Under the pieces are notes generated by a model, which saw nothing but the letters and a program-made list of their open reading frames with translations, was not told the origin of the DNA and ran no database searches. From Actinomadura rudentiformis (GTDB lineage Bacteria > Actinomycetota > Actinomycetes > Streptosporangiales > Streptosporangiaceae), in assembly GCF_008923185.1 (NCBI RefSeq), contig NZ_WBMT01000003.1, positions 310,001-374,000 on the forward strand: a stretch of DNA of 64,000 bases, written 5' to 3'. Positions 34,957 through 43,251 of the stretch are shown piece after piece. The translations under genes and the position numbers were made by a program. How positions within the stretch are numbered: position 1 is the first letter of the stretch; each line of letters starts with the position of its first letter.

Positions 34957-34981
34957 CGTCAGCGTTCTCCCAGGCCCGTCA
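34942..34981. repeat. 20-bp tandem duplication
   Basis: GCGTTCTCCCAGGTCCGTCA (34942-34961) is followed immediately by GCGTTCTCCCAGGCCCGTCA (34962-34981), differing at one base. The duplicated unit carries one arm of the 36-bp palindrome, so a second, competing hairpin is possible. Confidence 0.85.
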
Positions 34982-35005
34982 GGCAGATCCTCTCAGGCAG
35001 GTCCC

Positions 35006-35353
35006 TCAGGGTGTCGGCTTGAGCGGGTCGTGGCCTACGGTCATCAGCTCCCGCCGCCAGTGGTCGTCCTGTTCGGCACCGGCGGGGCTGCCGTCCAGCT
35101 TGTCCTCGACGAAGTCCACGACCTGCCGCATGGTCTCGGTGTCGGCGGCCGTGAGATCGACCTTGCGTTTGCGAAGCACCTCGATCACCCGGGTGCCGAG
35201 CTCCGGCAGCTTCAGGTCCGGATCGGCGGGGAGCGCGTCTTCGCCCGAGGCGTCCGTGAGGAGCCAGGTCCGCAGTTCGTCCGAAGTCATGTTCACGATC
35301 TGGTGGAACTCCTCCCAGAGGAGCTCCGTTTCGCCAGGGATCCGTTCCTTCAT
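35006..35353 (-). CDS. DUF3140 domain protein
   Basis: A 115-residue protein matching DUF3140, a small actinobacterial family of unknown function: LWEEFHQIVNMTSDELRTWL near 12-31 is the hallmark, followed by TDASGED and a C-terminal helix with LMTVGHDPLK. No catalytic or membrane feature is visible. It is convergent with the small acidic gene. A 25-bp tandem duplication lies directly upstream of its start. Confidence 0.85.
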   Translation of the reverse strand: MKERIPGETELLWEEFHQIVNMTSDELRTWLLTDASGEDALPADPDLKLPELGTRVIEVLRKRKVDLTAADTETMRQVVDFVEDKLDGSPAGAEQDDHWRRELMTVGHDPLKPTP

Positions 35354-35364
35354 TCCCGCCCCCT

Positions 35365-35414
35365 ACCCGAGGGTGGCCGGGCCATTCGCACCCGAGGGTG
35401 GCCGGGCCATTCGC
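35365..35414. repeat. 25-bp perfect tandem duplication
   Basis: The unit beginning ACCCGAGGGTGGCCGG occurs at 35365-35389 and again at 35390-35414. It lies just upstream of the DUF3140 start and the rightward decarboxylase gene, in their common promoter region. Perfect identity points to a recent event. Confidence 0.9.
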
Positions 35415-35468
35415 GCCGATGCTCCGGGGGCAAAGTTAACAAGCGGACTGGACGGGAACGTGCAGCCT

Positions 35469-36932
35469 ATGGACCATTCGGAGACTCCGGTACTGGACGC
35501 GCTCGCCGCCTACCACAGGCGGGGCGACACCCCGTTCACCCCGCCCGGGCACAAGCAGGGACGGGGGGCCGATCCCCGCGTCCGGGAGATTCTCGGTGAC
35601 GCGGTCTTCACCCATGACGCTCTGGCCGTCTCCGGGCTGGACGACCGGCGGTCCACGCACAGGGTGCTGGAACGGGCGCAGGAACTGATGGCCGACGCCG
35701 TGCACGCGGAGAGGACGTTCTTTTCGACCTGCGGCAGTTCACTGTCGGTCAAGTCGGCCATGTTGTCGGTCGCCGGCCCCGGCGAGAAGCTGCTCATCGG
35801 CCGCGACGCGCACAAGTCGGTGATCTCGGGGCTGATCATCAGCGGGGTGCGGCCGATCTGGGTCGAGCCCAGCTGGGACGCCGAGCGCAACGTGGCGCAT
35901 CCGCCGTCGCCTGAGGCGTTCGCACGGCGGTTCGAGCAGCACCCGGACGTCCGGGGCGCACTGGTGACCAGTCCCACACCGTACGGCACCTGCGCGAACC
36001 TGGCCGAGATCGCCGAGATCTGCCACCGGTACGGCAAACCGCTGATCGTGGACGAGGCGTGGGGCGCGCACCTGCCGTTCCATCCCGATCTGCCGTCGTG
36101 GGCCATGGACGCGGGCGCGGACGTCTGCGTGACCAGCGTCCACAAGATGGGAAGCGGCCTGGAGCAGGGCTCGGTCTTCCACCAGCAGGGAGACCTGGTC
36201 GATCCGACCGTCCTGAAGGCGCGCGAGGACCTGCTCGGCACCACGAGCCCGTCCGTGCTGCTGTACGCGGGCCTGGACGGCTGGCGGCGCCAGATGGTCG
36301 AGCAGGGTCACGAGCTGCTGCAGGCGGCGCTGGACCTGGCCGCCGACGTGCGTCAGGAGATCGAAGGCCTGCCCGGCATGCACGTTGACCGGGACGAGTT
36401 CGTCGCCCCCGGGAAGGCGTACGACCTGGATCCGCTGCAAGTGATCATCGATATCTCCGAGCTCGGCGTGCTCGGCTACCGGGCGGCGGACTGGATCCGC
36501 GAGCACCACCACGTCAACCTGCACCTGTCCGACCACCGGCGCATCAGCGCCCAGCTGACGTACGCCGACGACAAGGACACGGCCGCCACGCTGCTGACGG
36601 CGTTGCGGGACCTGACCGACCACGCGGACGAGCTGCGCGGCGGGCCCAAAGTGAAGGTCGCCGATCCCGACGAGCTGCAGCTCGAACTGGTCGTCCTGCC
36701 CCGCGACGCCTTCTTCGGGCCCGCCGAGCAGGTGCCCGCCGACAAGGCCGTCGGCCGGGTCAGCGCCGAGATGCTGACGCCCTACCCGCCGGGCATCCCG
36801 GCTGTCCTGCCCGGCGAACGCATCACCGAGCCCGTTCTGGACTACCTGCGGAGCGGCGTGGCCGCCGGAATGGTCGTGCCGGACGCCGCCGACCCGGAGC
36901 TGGGCGGCGTCCGCGCGTACATCGAGACCTGA
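35469..36932 (+). CDS. Orn/Lys/Arg-type PLP decarboxylase
   Basis: A 487-residue fold-type I PLP enzyme of the major Orn/Lys/Arg decarboxylase group. PLP Lys is in TSVHKMGSG (near 227), with DEAWGAHLPFH binding the ring; the N-terminal TPPGHKQGRG and FSTCGSS motifs and C-terminal LTPYPPGIP are characteristic. It could make a polyamine or cadaverine; which amino acid it uses is not clear. It lacks the wing domain of enterobacterial enzymes. GTG at 35460 is a possible earlier start. It is divergent from DUF3140. Confidence 0.87.
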   Translation: MDHSETPVLDALAAYHRRGDTPFTPPGHKQGRGADPRVREILGDAVFTHDALAVSGLDDRRSTHRVLERAQELMADAVHAERTFFSTCGSSLSVKSAMLSVAGPGEKLLIGRDAHKSVISGLIISGVRPIWVEPSWDAERNVAHPPSPEAFARRFEQHPDVRGALVTSPTPYGTCANLAEIAEICHRYGKPLIVDEAWGAHLPFHPDLPSWAMDAGADVCVTSVHKMGSGLEQGSVFHQQGDLVDPTVLKAREDLLGTTSPSVLLYAGLDGWRRQMVEQGHELLQAALDLAADVRQEIEGLPGMHVDRDEFVAPGKAYDLDPLQVIIDISELGVLGYRAADWIREHHHVNLHLSDHRRISAQLTYADDKDTAATLLTALRDLTDHADELRGGPKVKVADPDELQLELVVLPRDAFFGPAEQVPADKAVGRVSAEMLTPYPPGIPAVLPGERITEPVLDYLRSGVAAGMVVPDAADPELGGVRAYIET

Positions 36933-36995
36933 TCCCTCGGCATCCCCCCGGGTTAAGCGGGTAAGAGGCGGCAACGCGGCAAGGAGGTGGGTCCG

Positions 36996-38033
36996 ATGGC
37001 TGAGAAGGCGACAACCGGCAAGGAGAAGGCAGCCCGCGATGAGGCGGCCGAGAAGAGCACGCGGCGCTCTGAGGAGCCCAGCGAGGGGCCGGCGCAGATC
37101 GGCCTGCGCGGCTGGTGGGGCGTCAGCAAGCGGACCGTTGCGGAGTTCCAGAAGGACAATCTCGTCGACTGGGCCGCAGCGCTGACCTACTACGGGATCC
37201 TTTCGGTCTTCCCTGCCCTCATCGTTGTCGTCTCACTGGTCGGGATGTCCGGTGTCTCCGGTACCCAGACGCTTGTGGACAACGTGCGGCAGCTCGCCCC
37301 GAGCCAGGCCCGGGACACCGTGATCAGCATCATCCAGAGCCTGCAGGGCACCGCGCCGACGGCGAGCGTCTTCGCCGCGATCGGCCTGGTCGTGGCGCTG
37401 TGGTCGGCGTCGAAGTACGTCGCGGCGTTCATCCGGGCGGTCAACGCGATCTACGAGATGCCCGAGGGGCGGCCGCTGTGGAAGCTGGCGCCGCTGCGAC
37501 TCGCGCTGACGCTCACCATGGTCGTGCTCCTCGGCGCCAGCGCGCTCGCGGTCACGTTCACGGGCCGGTTCGCCGAGTGGGCGGGCGATCTGTTCGGGCT
37601 GGGCTCGGCCTTCGTCACGATCTGGGGCATCGTCAAGTGGCCGGTGATCCTGCTGGTGGTGATGGTGGCCATCGCGACGCTCTACTGGGCGGCGCCGAAC
37701 GTGCGGCAGCCAGGATGGCGCTGGATCACGCCGGGCAGCGCGTTCGCGATCCTGGCGTGGATCGCCGCCTCCGGGGTCTTCGCCCTGTACGTGGCGAACT
37801 TCGGCTCGTACAACAAGACCTACGGCGCGCTCGCGGCGGTCGTCATCTTCCTCGTCTGGATGTGGGTGTCGAACGTGGCGATCCTGCTGGGCGCCGAGCT
37901 CGACGCCGAGCTGGTGCGGGCGCGGCGTATCGAGGAGGGCGTGCCGGAGGACGCCGTCCCCTACGCGGAACCGCGCGACACCCGCAAGATCGATGACACG
38001 AACGGCCGTGAAGGTGGCCTGGGCAAGCTCTAG
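36996..38033 (+). CDS. YihY/BrkB family membrane protein
   Basis: A 345-residue protein of the YihY/virulence factor BrkB family. A charged N-terminal tail (about 1-45) is followed by six helices; the family signature DWAAALTYYGILSVFPALI (about 58-76) and TYGALAAVVIFLVWMWVSN (about 272-290) are clear. The function of BrkB proteins is unresolved; ribonuclease BN was an early misassignment. ATG 36996 has AAGGAGG at the right distance. It follows the decarboxylase in the same direction. Confidence 0.88.
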   Translation: MAEKATTGKEKAARDEAAEKSTRRSEEPSEGPAQIGLRGWWGVSKRTVAEFQKDNLVDWAAALTYYGILSVFPALIVVVSLVGMSGVSGTQTLVDNVRQLAPSQARDTVISIIQSLQGTAPTASVFAAIGLVVALWSASKYVAAFIRAVNAIYEMPEGRPLWKLAPLRLALTLTMVVLLGASALAVTFTGRFAEWAGDLFGLGSAFVTIWGIVKWPVILLVVMVAIATLYWAAPNVRQPGWRWITPGSAFAILAWIAASGVFALYVANFGSYNKTYGALAAVVIFLVWMWVSNVAILLGAELDAELVRARRIEEGVPEDAVPYAEPRDTRKIDDTNGREGGLGKL

Positions 38034-38051
38034 CGCACCTGTTCGGCCGCT

Positions 38052-39104
38052 CTACCGGCTCTGGATGGTGGCGGCCAGTTCGTCCAGCAGGCGGGCCGCG
38101 ACCTCGGCCGCGGGGGCTTCGGTGGCGAGGCGGAACGATTCGCCGGCCCAGAGGTTGACCACGTCGGCGTCTCCGCGCGCCGCCGCGGCCCTGCGCAGGG
38201 GGGCGGTCATGTAGTGGACGTCCGGGTACGCAGCCGGCGCGAACGGCGAATGTTCGACCAGGAACCGGTTGACCAGCCCGCGTGCGGAACGGCCACTGAA
38301 AGCCCTGGTCATCGCGGTCTCGGTGAACCTCTCATCGGCCAGCGCGGCCTTGTGCACGGCGCTCGCGCCGCTCTCCGGGCAACGCAGGAAGGCGGTGCCG
38401 AGCTGCGCCGCGTCCGCCCCGAGCGCAAGGACCTCGGCGATGTGCGCGCCCGTCGCCAGCCCGCCCGCGGCGAGCAGCGGCAGGCCGGTCGCCTGCCGTA
38501 CGGCCGGCAGCAACTCCCGGAGCGGCGTGCCCTCGGCACCGGTGAACGTGCCGCTGTGCCCTCCGGCCTCCTTCCCCTGAACGCACAGCGCACCGGCCCC
38601 CGCAGCCGCCGCCGTGCGCGCCTCGGCCACCGAGGTCACCGTGACGATGGTGACCGTGCCCTTCTCACCGAACGCCCTGAGCACCTCGGGCTCCGGGCAG
38701 CCGAAGGTGAAGCCGACGAGCGCCGGCGGATCGGCCAGCAGATCGGCGACCTTGGCGTCCCAGTCGTCGGAACGATCACCGGCCCCTCCGAGCTCGATCC
38801 CCAGGCGTTCGGCTTCGGGCGCGAGCCGCTCCCGGTAGGCCGCGACCGCCGCCTCGTCAGCACGATCGTGCGAGGGCATGAAGAGGTTCATCCCGAACGG
38901 ACGGGAGGTGGCCTTCCGCGTCTCCTCGATCTCCTCGCGCATCCGCGCCGCGGGCTTGTACCCGGCGGCCAGGAAGCCGGTGACACCGGCCTCGGACACG
39001 GCCGCCACCAGCGCCGGGGTCGATCCACCACCCGCCATCGGCGCCTGTACGAGGGGACTCGCCAGCACTTCGGACAGCTCGGGTACGCCGAACATCTCGT
39101 TCAC
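38052..39104 (-). CDS. Nitronate monooxygenase (NPD-like)
   Basis: A 350-residue FMN-dependent TIM barrel of the 2-nitropropane dioxygenase/nitronate monooxygenase family: APMAGGGSTPALVAAVSEAG at the N-terminus, QGKEAGGHSGTF (about 173-184, with the catalytic His) and LLAAGGLATGAHI (FMN phosphate region). It oxidises nitronates such as propionate-3-nitronate, detoxifying them. Its ATG overlaps the stop of the WYL regulator (ATGA), which probably controls it. Confidence 0.9.
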   Translation of the reverse strand: MNEMFGVPELSEVLASPLVQAPMAGGGSTPALVAAVSEAGVTGFLAAGYKPAARMREEIEETRKATSRPFGMNLFMPSHDRADEAAVAAYRERLAPEAERLGIELGGAGDRSDDWDAKVADLLADPPALVGFTFGCPEPEVLRAFGEKGTVTIVTVTSVAEARTAAAAGAGALCVQGKEAGGHSGTFTGAEGTPLRELLPAVRQATGLPLLAAGGLATGAHIAEVLALGADAAQLGTAFLRCPESGASAVHKAALADERFTETAMTRAFSGRSARGLVNRFLVEHSPFAPAAYPDVHYMTAPLRRAAAARGDADVVNLWAGESFRLATEAPAAEVAARLLDELAATIQSR

Positions 39105-40075
39105 GCGTCCAGTGTCTCCGATGGAGTGGCCGCCACCCGGAACCGGTCCGCCAGGACGCGCAGGTGGTCGGCGAGCGCTGCGGGCTCGATCACGCTGAAC
39201 CCGAAGCCGAGACTCCCCAGGAACGAGGCGAGGTCGTGGATGTCGTCCGCCCCGGTGATGAACAGGCAGGAGGTCTCATCGATGGCCTCCAGCATCCCCG
39301 CCTCGGGTGGAAGCCGTTCCGAAGCGACCGCAAGTGAGACGTGGAGCCTGATCCGCGCCTGGTGACTCCTGGCTCTCGAGCTCACGCCCCGCATGACGTA
39401 CGCGGCGGCATCGCCCTCGGGCGGCTCGCGCGGCGTGAACCGCGGGCCGTTCGGCGTCCGCAGCCGCATCCTGTCCACCCGGAACGTCCGCCAGTCCTTC
39501 CGGTCGGTGTCCCAGGCGGCCAGGTACCACCGGCGGCCGGTGTAGACGAGACGGTGCGGCTCGGCGGCGCGTACGGTCGGCGCTCCGTCCTGATTCAGAT
39601 AGTCGAAGCGCAGGGTCTCGTGATCGCGTACGGCCGCGGCGATACCCGTGAGGGCCGCCGCGTCCACGCCGGGACCGCGCCTCGCCACCGACACCGTGGC
39701 CGCCTGCAGCGAGCTCAGCCGGCGTCGCAGCCGCGACGGCAGCATGCTTTCAAGCTTGGCGAGCGCACGGACCGAGGTCTCCTCCAGCCCCTCGACCGTT
39801 CCGGACGCGCTCGTGCTCAGCGCGACGGCGACCGCGACGGCCTCCTCGTCGTCGAGCAGCAGCGGCGGGAGCTGCGCGCCCGCACCCAGCCGGTAGCCGC
39901 CGGCGGTGCCGGTCGTGGAATGCACCTGGTAGCCGAGGATGCGCAGCCGCTCCATGTCGTTGCGCACGGTGCGGGTCGTCACCTCCAGCCGTTCGGCGAG
40001 CTCGGCACCCGACCACTCACGCCGGGCCTGGAGCAGCGAGAGGAGCTTCAGCAGCCGCACGGACGTCTCCAGCAT
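39101..40075 (-). CDS. WYL-domain transcriptional regulator
   Basis: A 324-residue regulator with an N-terminal winged helix (SGAELAERLEVTTRTVRNDMERL, about 20-42), a WYL domain (about 140-215; HRLVYTGRRWYLAAWD) and a C-terminal WCX region. WYL proteins sense small ligands or nucleic acids. It is translationally coupled (4-bp ATGA overlap) to the nitronate monooxygenase. It is divergent from the D-2-hydroxyacid dehydrogenase gene, with about 60 bp between the starts. Confidence 0.9.
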   Translation of the reverse strand: MLETSVRLLKLLSLLQARREWSGAELAERLEVTTRTVRNDMERLRILGYQVHSTTGTAGGYRLGAGAQLPPLLLDDEEAVAVAVALSTSASGTVEGLEETSVRALAKLESMLPSRLRRRLSSLQAATVSVARRGPGVDAAALTGIAAAVRDHETLRFDYLNQDGAPTVRAAEPHRLVYTGRRWYLAAWDTDRKDWRTFRVDRMRLRTPNGPRFTPREPPEGDAAAYVMRGVSSRARSHQARIRLHVSLAVASERLPPEAGMLEAIDETSCLFITGADDIHDLASFLGSLGFGFSVIEPAALADHLRVLADRFRVAATPSETLDA

Positions 40076-40137
40076 GGAGCAATCCTCTCGCAGAGTGCGT
40101 GGCCTGGGCGTTCACCAAGATTGGCAAGATGGGGCGT

Positions 40138-41046
40138 ATGCGAATCCTGCTGCACTACGACATGGACTACAGCGAGCCTGGCCTGGACGTGGTGAGCTGT
40201 CCTGAGGAGGACGACGAGCGGCTGTACGAGCTGCTGTCCGAGGCTGAAGTCCTCTGGCACGTCCTGCGGCCGTTCACCGCCGCCGACATGGACCGGGCCC
40301 CGAAGCTGAAGCTGATCCAGAAGCTCGGCAGCGGAGTGAACACCATCGACTTGGATGCGGCAGAGGAACGCGGGATCGCCGTGGCGAACATGCCCGGCCA
40401 GAACGCGCAAGCCGTCGCGGAGACCTCGCTGCTGCTGATGCTGGCGACGCTGCGGCGGGTGGTCACGTTCGACCGCCTCACCCGGGAGGGCCGGGGCTGG
40501 CCCGCCAACCCCGGGCTGGTCGGGGGTGAGATCGCGGGCCGTACGGTCGGGCTGCTCGGCGGCGGGGAGATCGCCGGGCTGCTGCGCGGCATGCTGGAGG
40601 CGATGGGCGCGGAGGTCCTCTTCACCTCGCGGACGCCGCGGCCCGACGATCCCGCCTGGCGCGAGCTGGACGACCTGCTGCGGGCCAGCGACATCGTCTC
40701 GGTGCACATCCCGCTGACCGGCGAGACCCGCCATCTGCTGGACGAACGCCGGCTCGCACTGCTCCCGCCCGGGGCCGTCATCGTCAACACCGCGCGCGGC
40801 GCCGTGATCGACGAGGCCGCCCTGGTCGAGGCGCTGACCTCGGGCCACCTCGGCGGCGCCGGGCTCGACGTGTTCGAGGAGGAGCCGGTCAAGGCGACCA
40901 ATCCGCTGCTCTCCCTGGACAACGTGGTCGTCATGCCGCACGTGGCCTGGGTGACGACCGAGACATGGCAGCGTTACTTCACCGTGGCGACCGAGAACGT
41001 CCGCCGCCTGGCCGCCGGCGAGGAGCTCCTCCACCGCGTGCGCTGA
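40138..41046 (+). CDS. D-2-hydroxyacid dehydrogenase family protein
   Basis: A 302-residue NAD(P)-dependent D-2-hydroxyacid dehydrogenase. The cofactor motif GLLGGGEIAG lies near 138-147, and the substrate residues are in NTARGAVIDEAAL and the EEEP and MPHVAW segments (Glu and His of the catalytic triad; Arg in NTARG). ATG 40138 starts the homology. Substrate (phosphoglycerate, glyoxylate, phenylpyruvate or other) is not decidable from sequence. It is divergent from the WYL regulator. Confidence 0.88.
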   Translation: MRILLHYDMDYSEPGLDVVSCPEEDDERLYELLSEAEVLWHVLRPFTAADMDRAPKLKLIQKLGSGVNTIDLDAAEERGIAVANMPGQNAQAVAETSLLLMLATLRRVVTFDRLTREGRGWPANPGLVGGEIAGRTVGLLGGGEIAGLLRGMLEAMGAEVLFTSRTPRPDDPAWRELDDLLRASDIVSVHIPLTGETRHLLDERRLALLPPGAVIVNTARGAVIDEAALVEALTSGHLGGAGLDVFEEEPVKATNPLLSLDNVVVMPHVAWVTTETWQRYFTVATENVRRLAAGEELLHRVR

Positions 41047-41065
41047 CCAGTGGGCGCGGGCGAGT

Positions 41066-41515
41066 TCAGCGGGCGCGGGTGAGGTGGAAGTAGAGGGTCT
41101 CCGGCTGCCCCTTGGCGTCCATCGCGCCGAGCACGACCTCGTCGGAGACCCGGCGGAAGTGATCGATGATCGGCTGGGTGTCGTACACCATCGCGGCCGA
41201 GACCGTGCCGCGGAACACGACCTCGCGCAGGCGGGCGAGGCCCATGCCGTCGAACGAGTAGATCGTGCCGTCCTCGGCCCGGCAGAGCAGCGGGTCGACG
41301 TTCTCGGCGTCGTGGAACCGCTTGCCGTACCAGCCCAGCTTGACCAGCAGACCGGCCGCCTTATCATGCTGGTCGAAGACACCGCCCTCCCACGTGCCCA
41401 GCATGAAGCCGGGATCGACGGGAGCCAGCTCTCCGAACAGCCTCTCCAGCTCGGCGGTGTCGGAGGTCCCGTTCCGGACGAGCTCCAGCACCCGGGATTC
41501 GGCGTTCATGGTCAC
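41066..41515 (-). CDS. DUF4334 (GXWXG motif) protein
   Basis: A 149-residue protein with the GXWXG motif (MLGTWEGG, near 38-45) and the C-terminal DUF4334 segment (AMVYDTQPIIDHFRRV, near 108-123). The family has no established function. It is the last gene of the leftward operon with P450, alcohol dehydrogenase and TetR, whose genes overlap or nearly touch; its ATG overlaps the TetR stop by 4 bp (ATGA). Membership suggests a role with the same substrate. Confidence 0.85.
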   Translation of the reverse strand: MTMNAESRVLELVRNGTSDTAELERLFGELAPVDPGFMLGTWEGGVFDQHDKAAGLLVKLGWYGKRFHDAENVDPLLCRAEDGTIYSFDGMGLARLREVVFRGTVSAAMVYDTQPIIDHFRRVSDEVVLGAMDAKGQPETLYFHLTRAR

Positions 41516-42153
41516 TCCTTGCTCGAAGACGCATCGTTCAGGGCCGCAAGGACGAAGTCCACCGCGGCGGCGGCGTGCCGGGAGGGGTCGGCGGCGATGC
41601 GCGGTCGTTCGCGGCCGGGGGTGAGCACGATCGCGCTGAGCACCCGGCCCGTGATCGCGTCGATGACCAGCTCGGGCGGGGTTCCGGCGGGCAGCTCGCC
41701 GCGTTCGACGGCGGCGCGGACGAGCTCGCGCGCCGCGTCGAAGCGGGCCCGCGCGATGGTCAGCACCGTCTCGTCGAAGAGCGGCGGGTAGAGCGAGGCC
41801 TCGATCAGGACGCGCGGCAACACCAGCGCCTTGGGGCCGACGAACATGTCCACCACCTGCTCTGCCATCAGGGTCAGGCAGGCCCGCAGGTCGGCGGGGT
41901 CGGCCCAGTCGGGCGGCGGCTCGGCCAGGAGCTCCAGCGCGGCGGCGAGGAGGTGCTCCTTGTCGGGCCAGCGGCGATACAGCGCCGCCTTGCCGACGCG
42001 GGACCGGCGGGCGACGGCGTCGAAGCTGAAACCCGCCCAGCCAAGTTCCCCGTACACCTGCAGGGCCGCGCGCAGCGCCCGCTGGTCGATCTCAGGGTCC
42101 GGCGGGCGGCCCTTGCGGGTCGCCGGGGCAGGGCGGCTGGCCGGCTCAGCCAC
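41512..42153 (-). CDS. TetR-family regulator in the P450 operon
   Basis: A 213-residue TetR protein: AGFSFDAVARRSRVGKAALYR and RWPDKEHLLAAALE (about 40-75) are the helix-turn-helix, and the ligand domain is helical. Its start overlaps the end of the alcohol dehydrogenase gene by 8 bp, and it is followed by DUF4334. It is therefore in its own target operon, and it is the natural candidate to bind the inverted repeat inside the operon promoter near 44549-44564. Confidence 0.9.
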   Translation of the reverse strand: MAEPASRPAPATRKGRPPDPEIDQRALRAALQVYGELGWAGFSFDAVARRSRVGKAALYRRWPDKEHLLAAALELLAEPPPDWADPADLRACLTLMAEQVVDMFVGPKALVLPRVLIEASLYPPLFDETVLTIARARFDAARELVRAAVERGELPAGTPPELVIDAITGRVLSAIVLTPGRERPRIAADPSRHAAAAVDFVLAALNDASSSKE

Positions 42154-43246
42154 CGGGCAGCAGCACGGGCTTGACGACCTTCCCGGACAACCAGTCGGCC
42201 TCGGCCTGGTTGATCTGGCCGAGCGGGTAGGTCGTGACGAGCTTGTCGAACGGGAATCGGCCCTGGCGCCAGAGCTCCACGAGCCTGGGGATGAAGAGCT
42301 GCGGAACGGCGTCGCCCTCGATGATGCCCTTGACCGTGCGGCCCATCAGGAGCAACGACGGGTCGAGCCGGTACTCCTCGCTGCCGACGCCGACCAGGCC
42401 GCAGACGCCGGTCGTGCGCAGGCAGGCGACCGCGGCGGAGACGATCGCCGGCACGGCGGTCGTGTCGAAGGAGTACTGGACGCCCTCGCCACCCGCTATC
42501 GCCCGGATCTGCCCGGCGAGGTCGTCGTCCGCCCCGTTCAGCGTGTGCGTGGCGCCGAGTTCGCGCGCCAGGTCGAGCCGGGATTCATGCAGATCGACCG
42601 CGACGATGGTGGTGGCACCGGCGACCCGGGCCGCCATCACTCCCGCGAGGCCCACGGCGCCCACGCCGAAGACGGCGATGCTGTCACCGGCCCCCACGCC
42701 GAGCGAGATCAGCACGGACCCGGCACCGGTCTGCATGCCGCAGCCGAGCGGACCGAGCTTTTCCAGCGGCACGTCCGGATCGACGGTGACCGTGTTGCGG
42801 ACGGTGGTGAGCGCGTGGGAGGCGAACGACGACTGCCCGAACCAGCGGTTGCCGACCGCCGCCCCCTCCGCGTCATGTGCGCGCGGCACGCCGTCCAGCG
42901 ACATGGGCAACATGTTGAGCTCGGCCATCTTGACGCAGTTGCCCGGGCGGGCGGCACGGCAGTTGGTGCAGGCCCCGCAGGAGTCGATGGACAGCACGAC
43001 GTGCGAGCCCACCGCCACGTCGGTCACACCGGGCCCGACGGCCTCGACGACTCCGGCACCCTCGTGACCGAGGACGACCGGCTTGCCCACCAGGTCACCG
43101 GGGACGCGGCCGAGCAGGTCGGTGTGGCACATCCCGGTGCCGGCGATCCGGACCAGCGCCTCGCCCGGGCCCGGGTCGGCGAGCTCGACCGGCTCGACGG
43201 TGTACGGGGCCTCGGCGGCGCGCAGCACCGCGGCGTCGATGCGCAT
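42146..43246 (-). CDS. Zinc-dependent alcohol dehydrogenase (aryl/benzyl type)
   Basis: A 366-residue medium-chain alcohol dehydrogenase. The catalytic zinc is bound by Cys in GMCHTD, by GHEGAGVVE and by the later GPLGCGMQTG region; the structural zinc by the CxxCxxxxxxxC set of CGACTNCRAARPGNC. The Rossmann motif FGVGAVGLAG follows. It resembles aryl-alcohol and benzyl-alcohol dehydrogenases. It is located 5 bp after the P450 gene, so it probably oxidises the alcohol that the P450 forms. Confidence 0.9.
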   Translation of the reverse strand: MRIDAAVLRAAEAPYTVEPVELADPGPGEALVRIAGTGMCHTDLLGRVPGDLVGKPVVLGHEGAGVVEAVGPGVTDVAVGSHVVLSIDSCGACTNCRAARPGNCVKMAELNMLPMSLDGVPRAHDAEGAAVGNRWFGQSSFASHALTTVRNTVTVDPDVPLEKLGPLGCGMQTGAGSVLISLGVGAGDSIAVFGVGAVGLAGVMAARVAGATTIVAVDLHESRLDLARELGATHTLNGADDDLAGQIRAIAGGEGVQYSFDTTAVPAIVSAAVACLRTTGVCGLVGVGSEEYRLDPSLLLMGRTVKGIIEGDAVPQLFIPRLVELWRQGRFPFDKLVTTYPLGQINQAEADWLSGKVVKPVLLPGG

Positions 43247-43251
43247 ATCGG

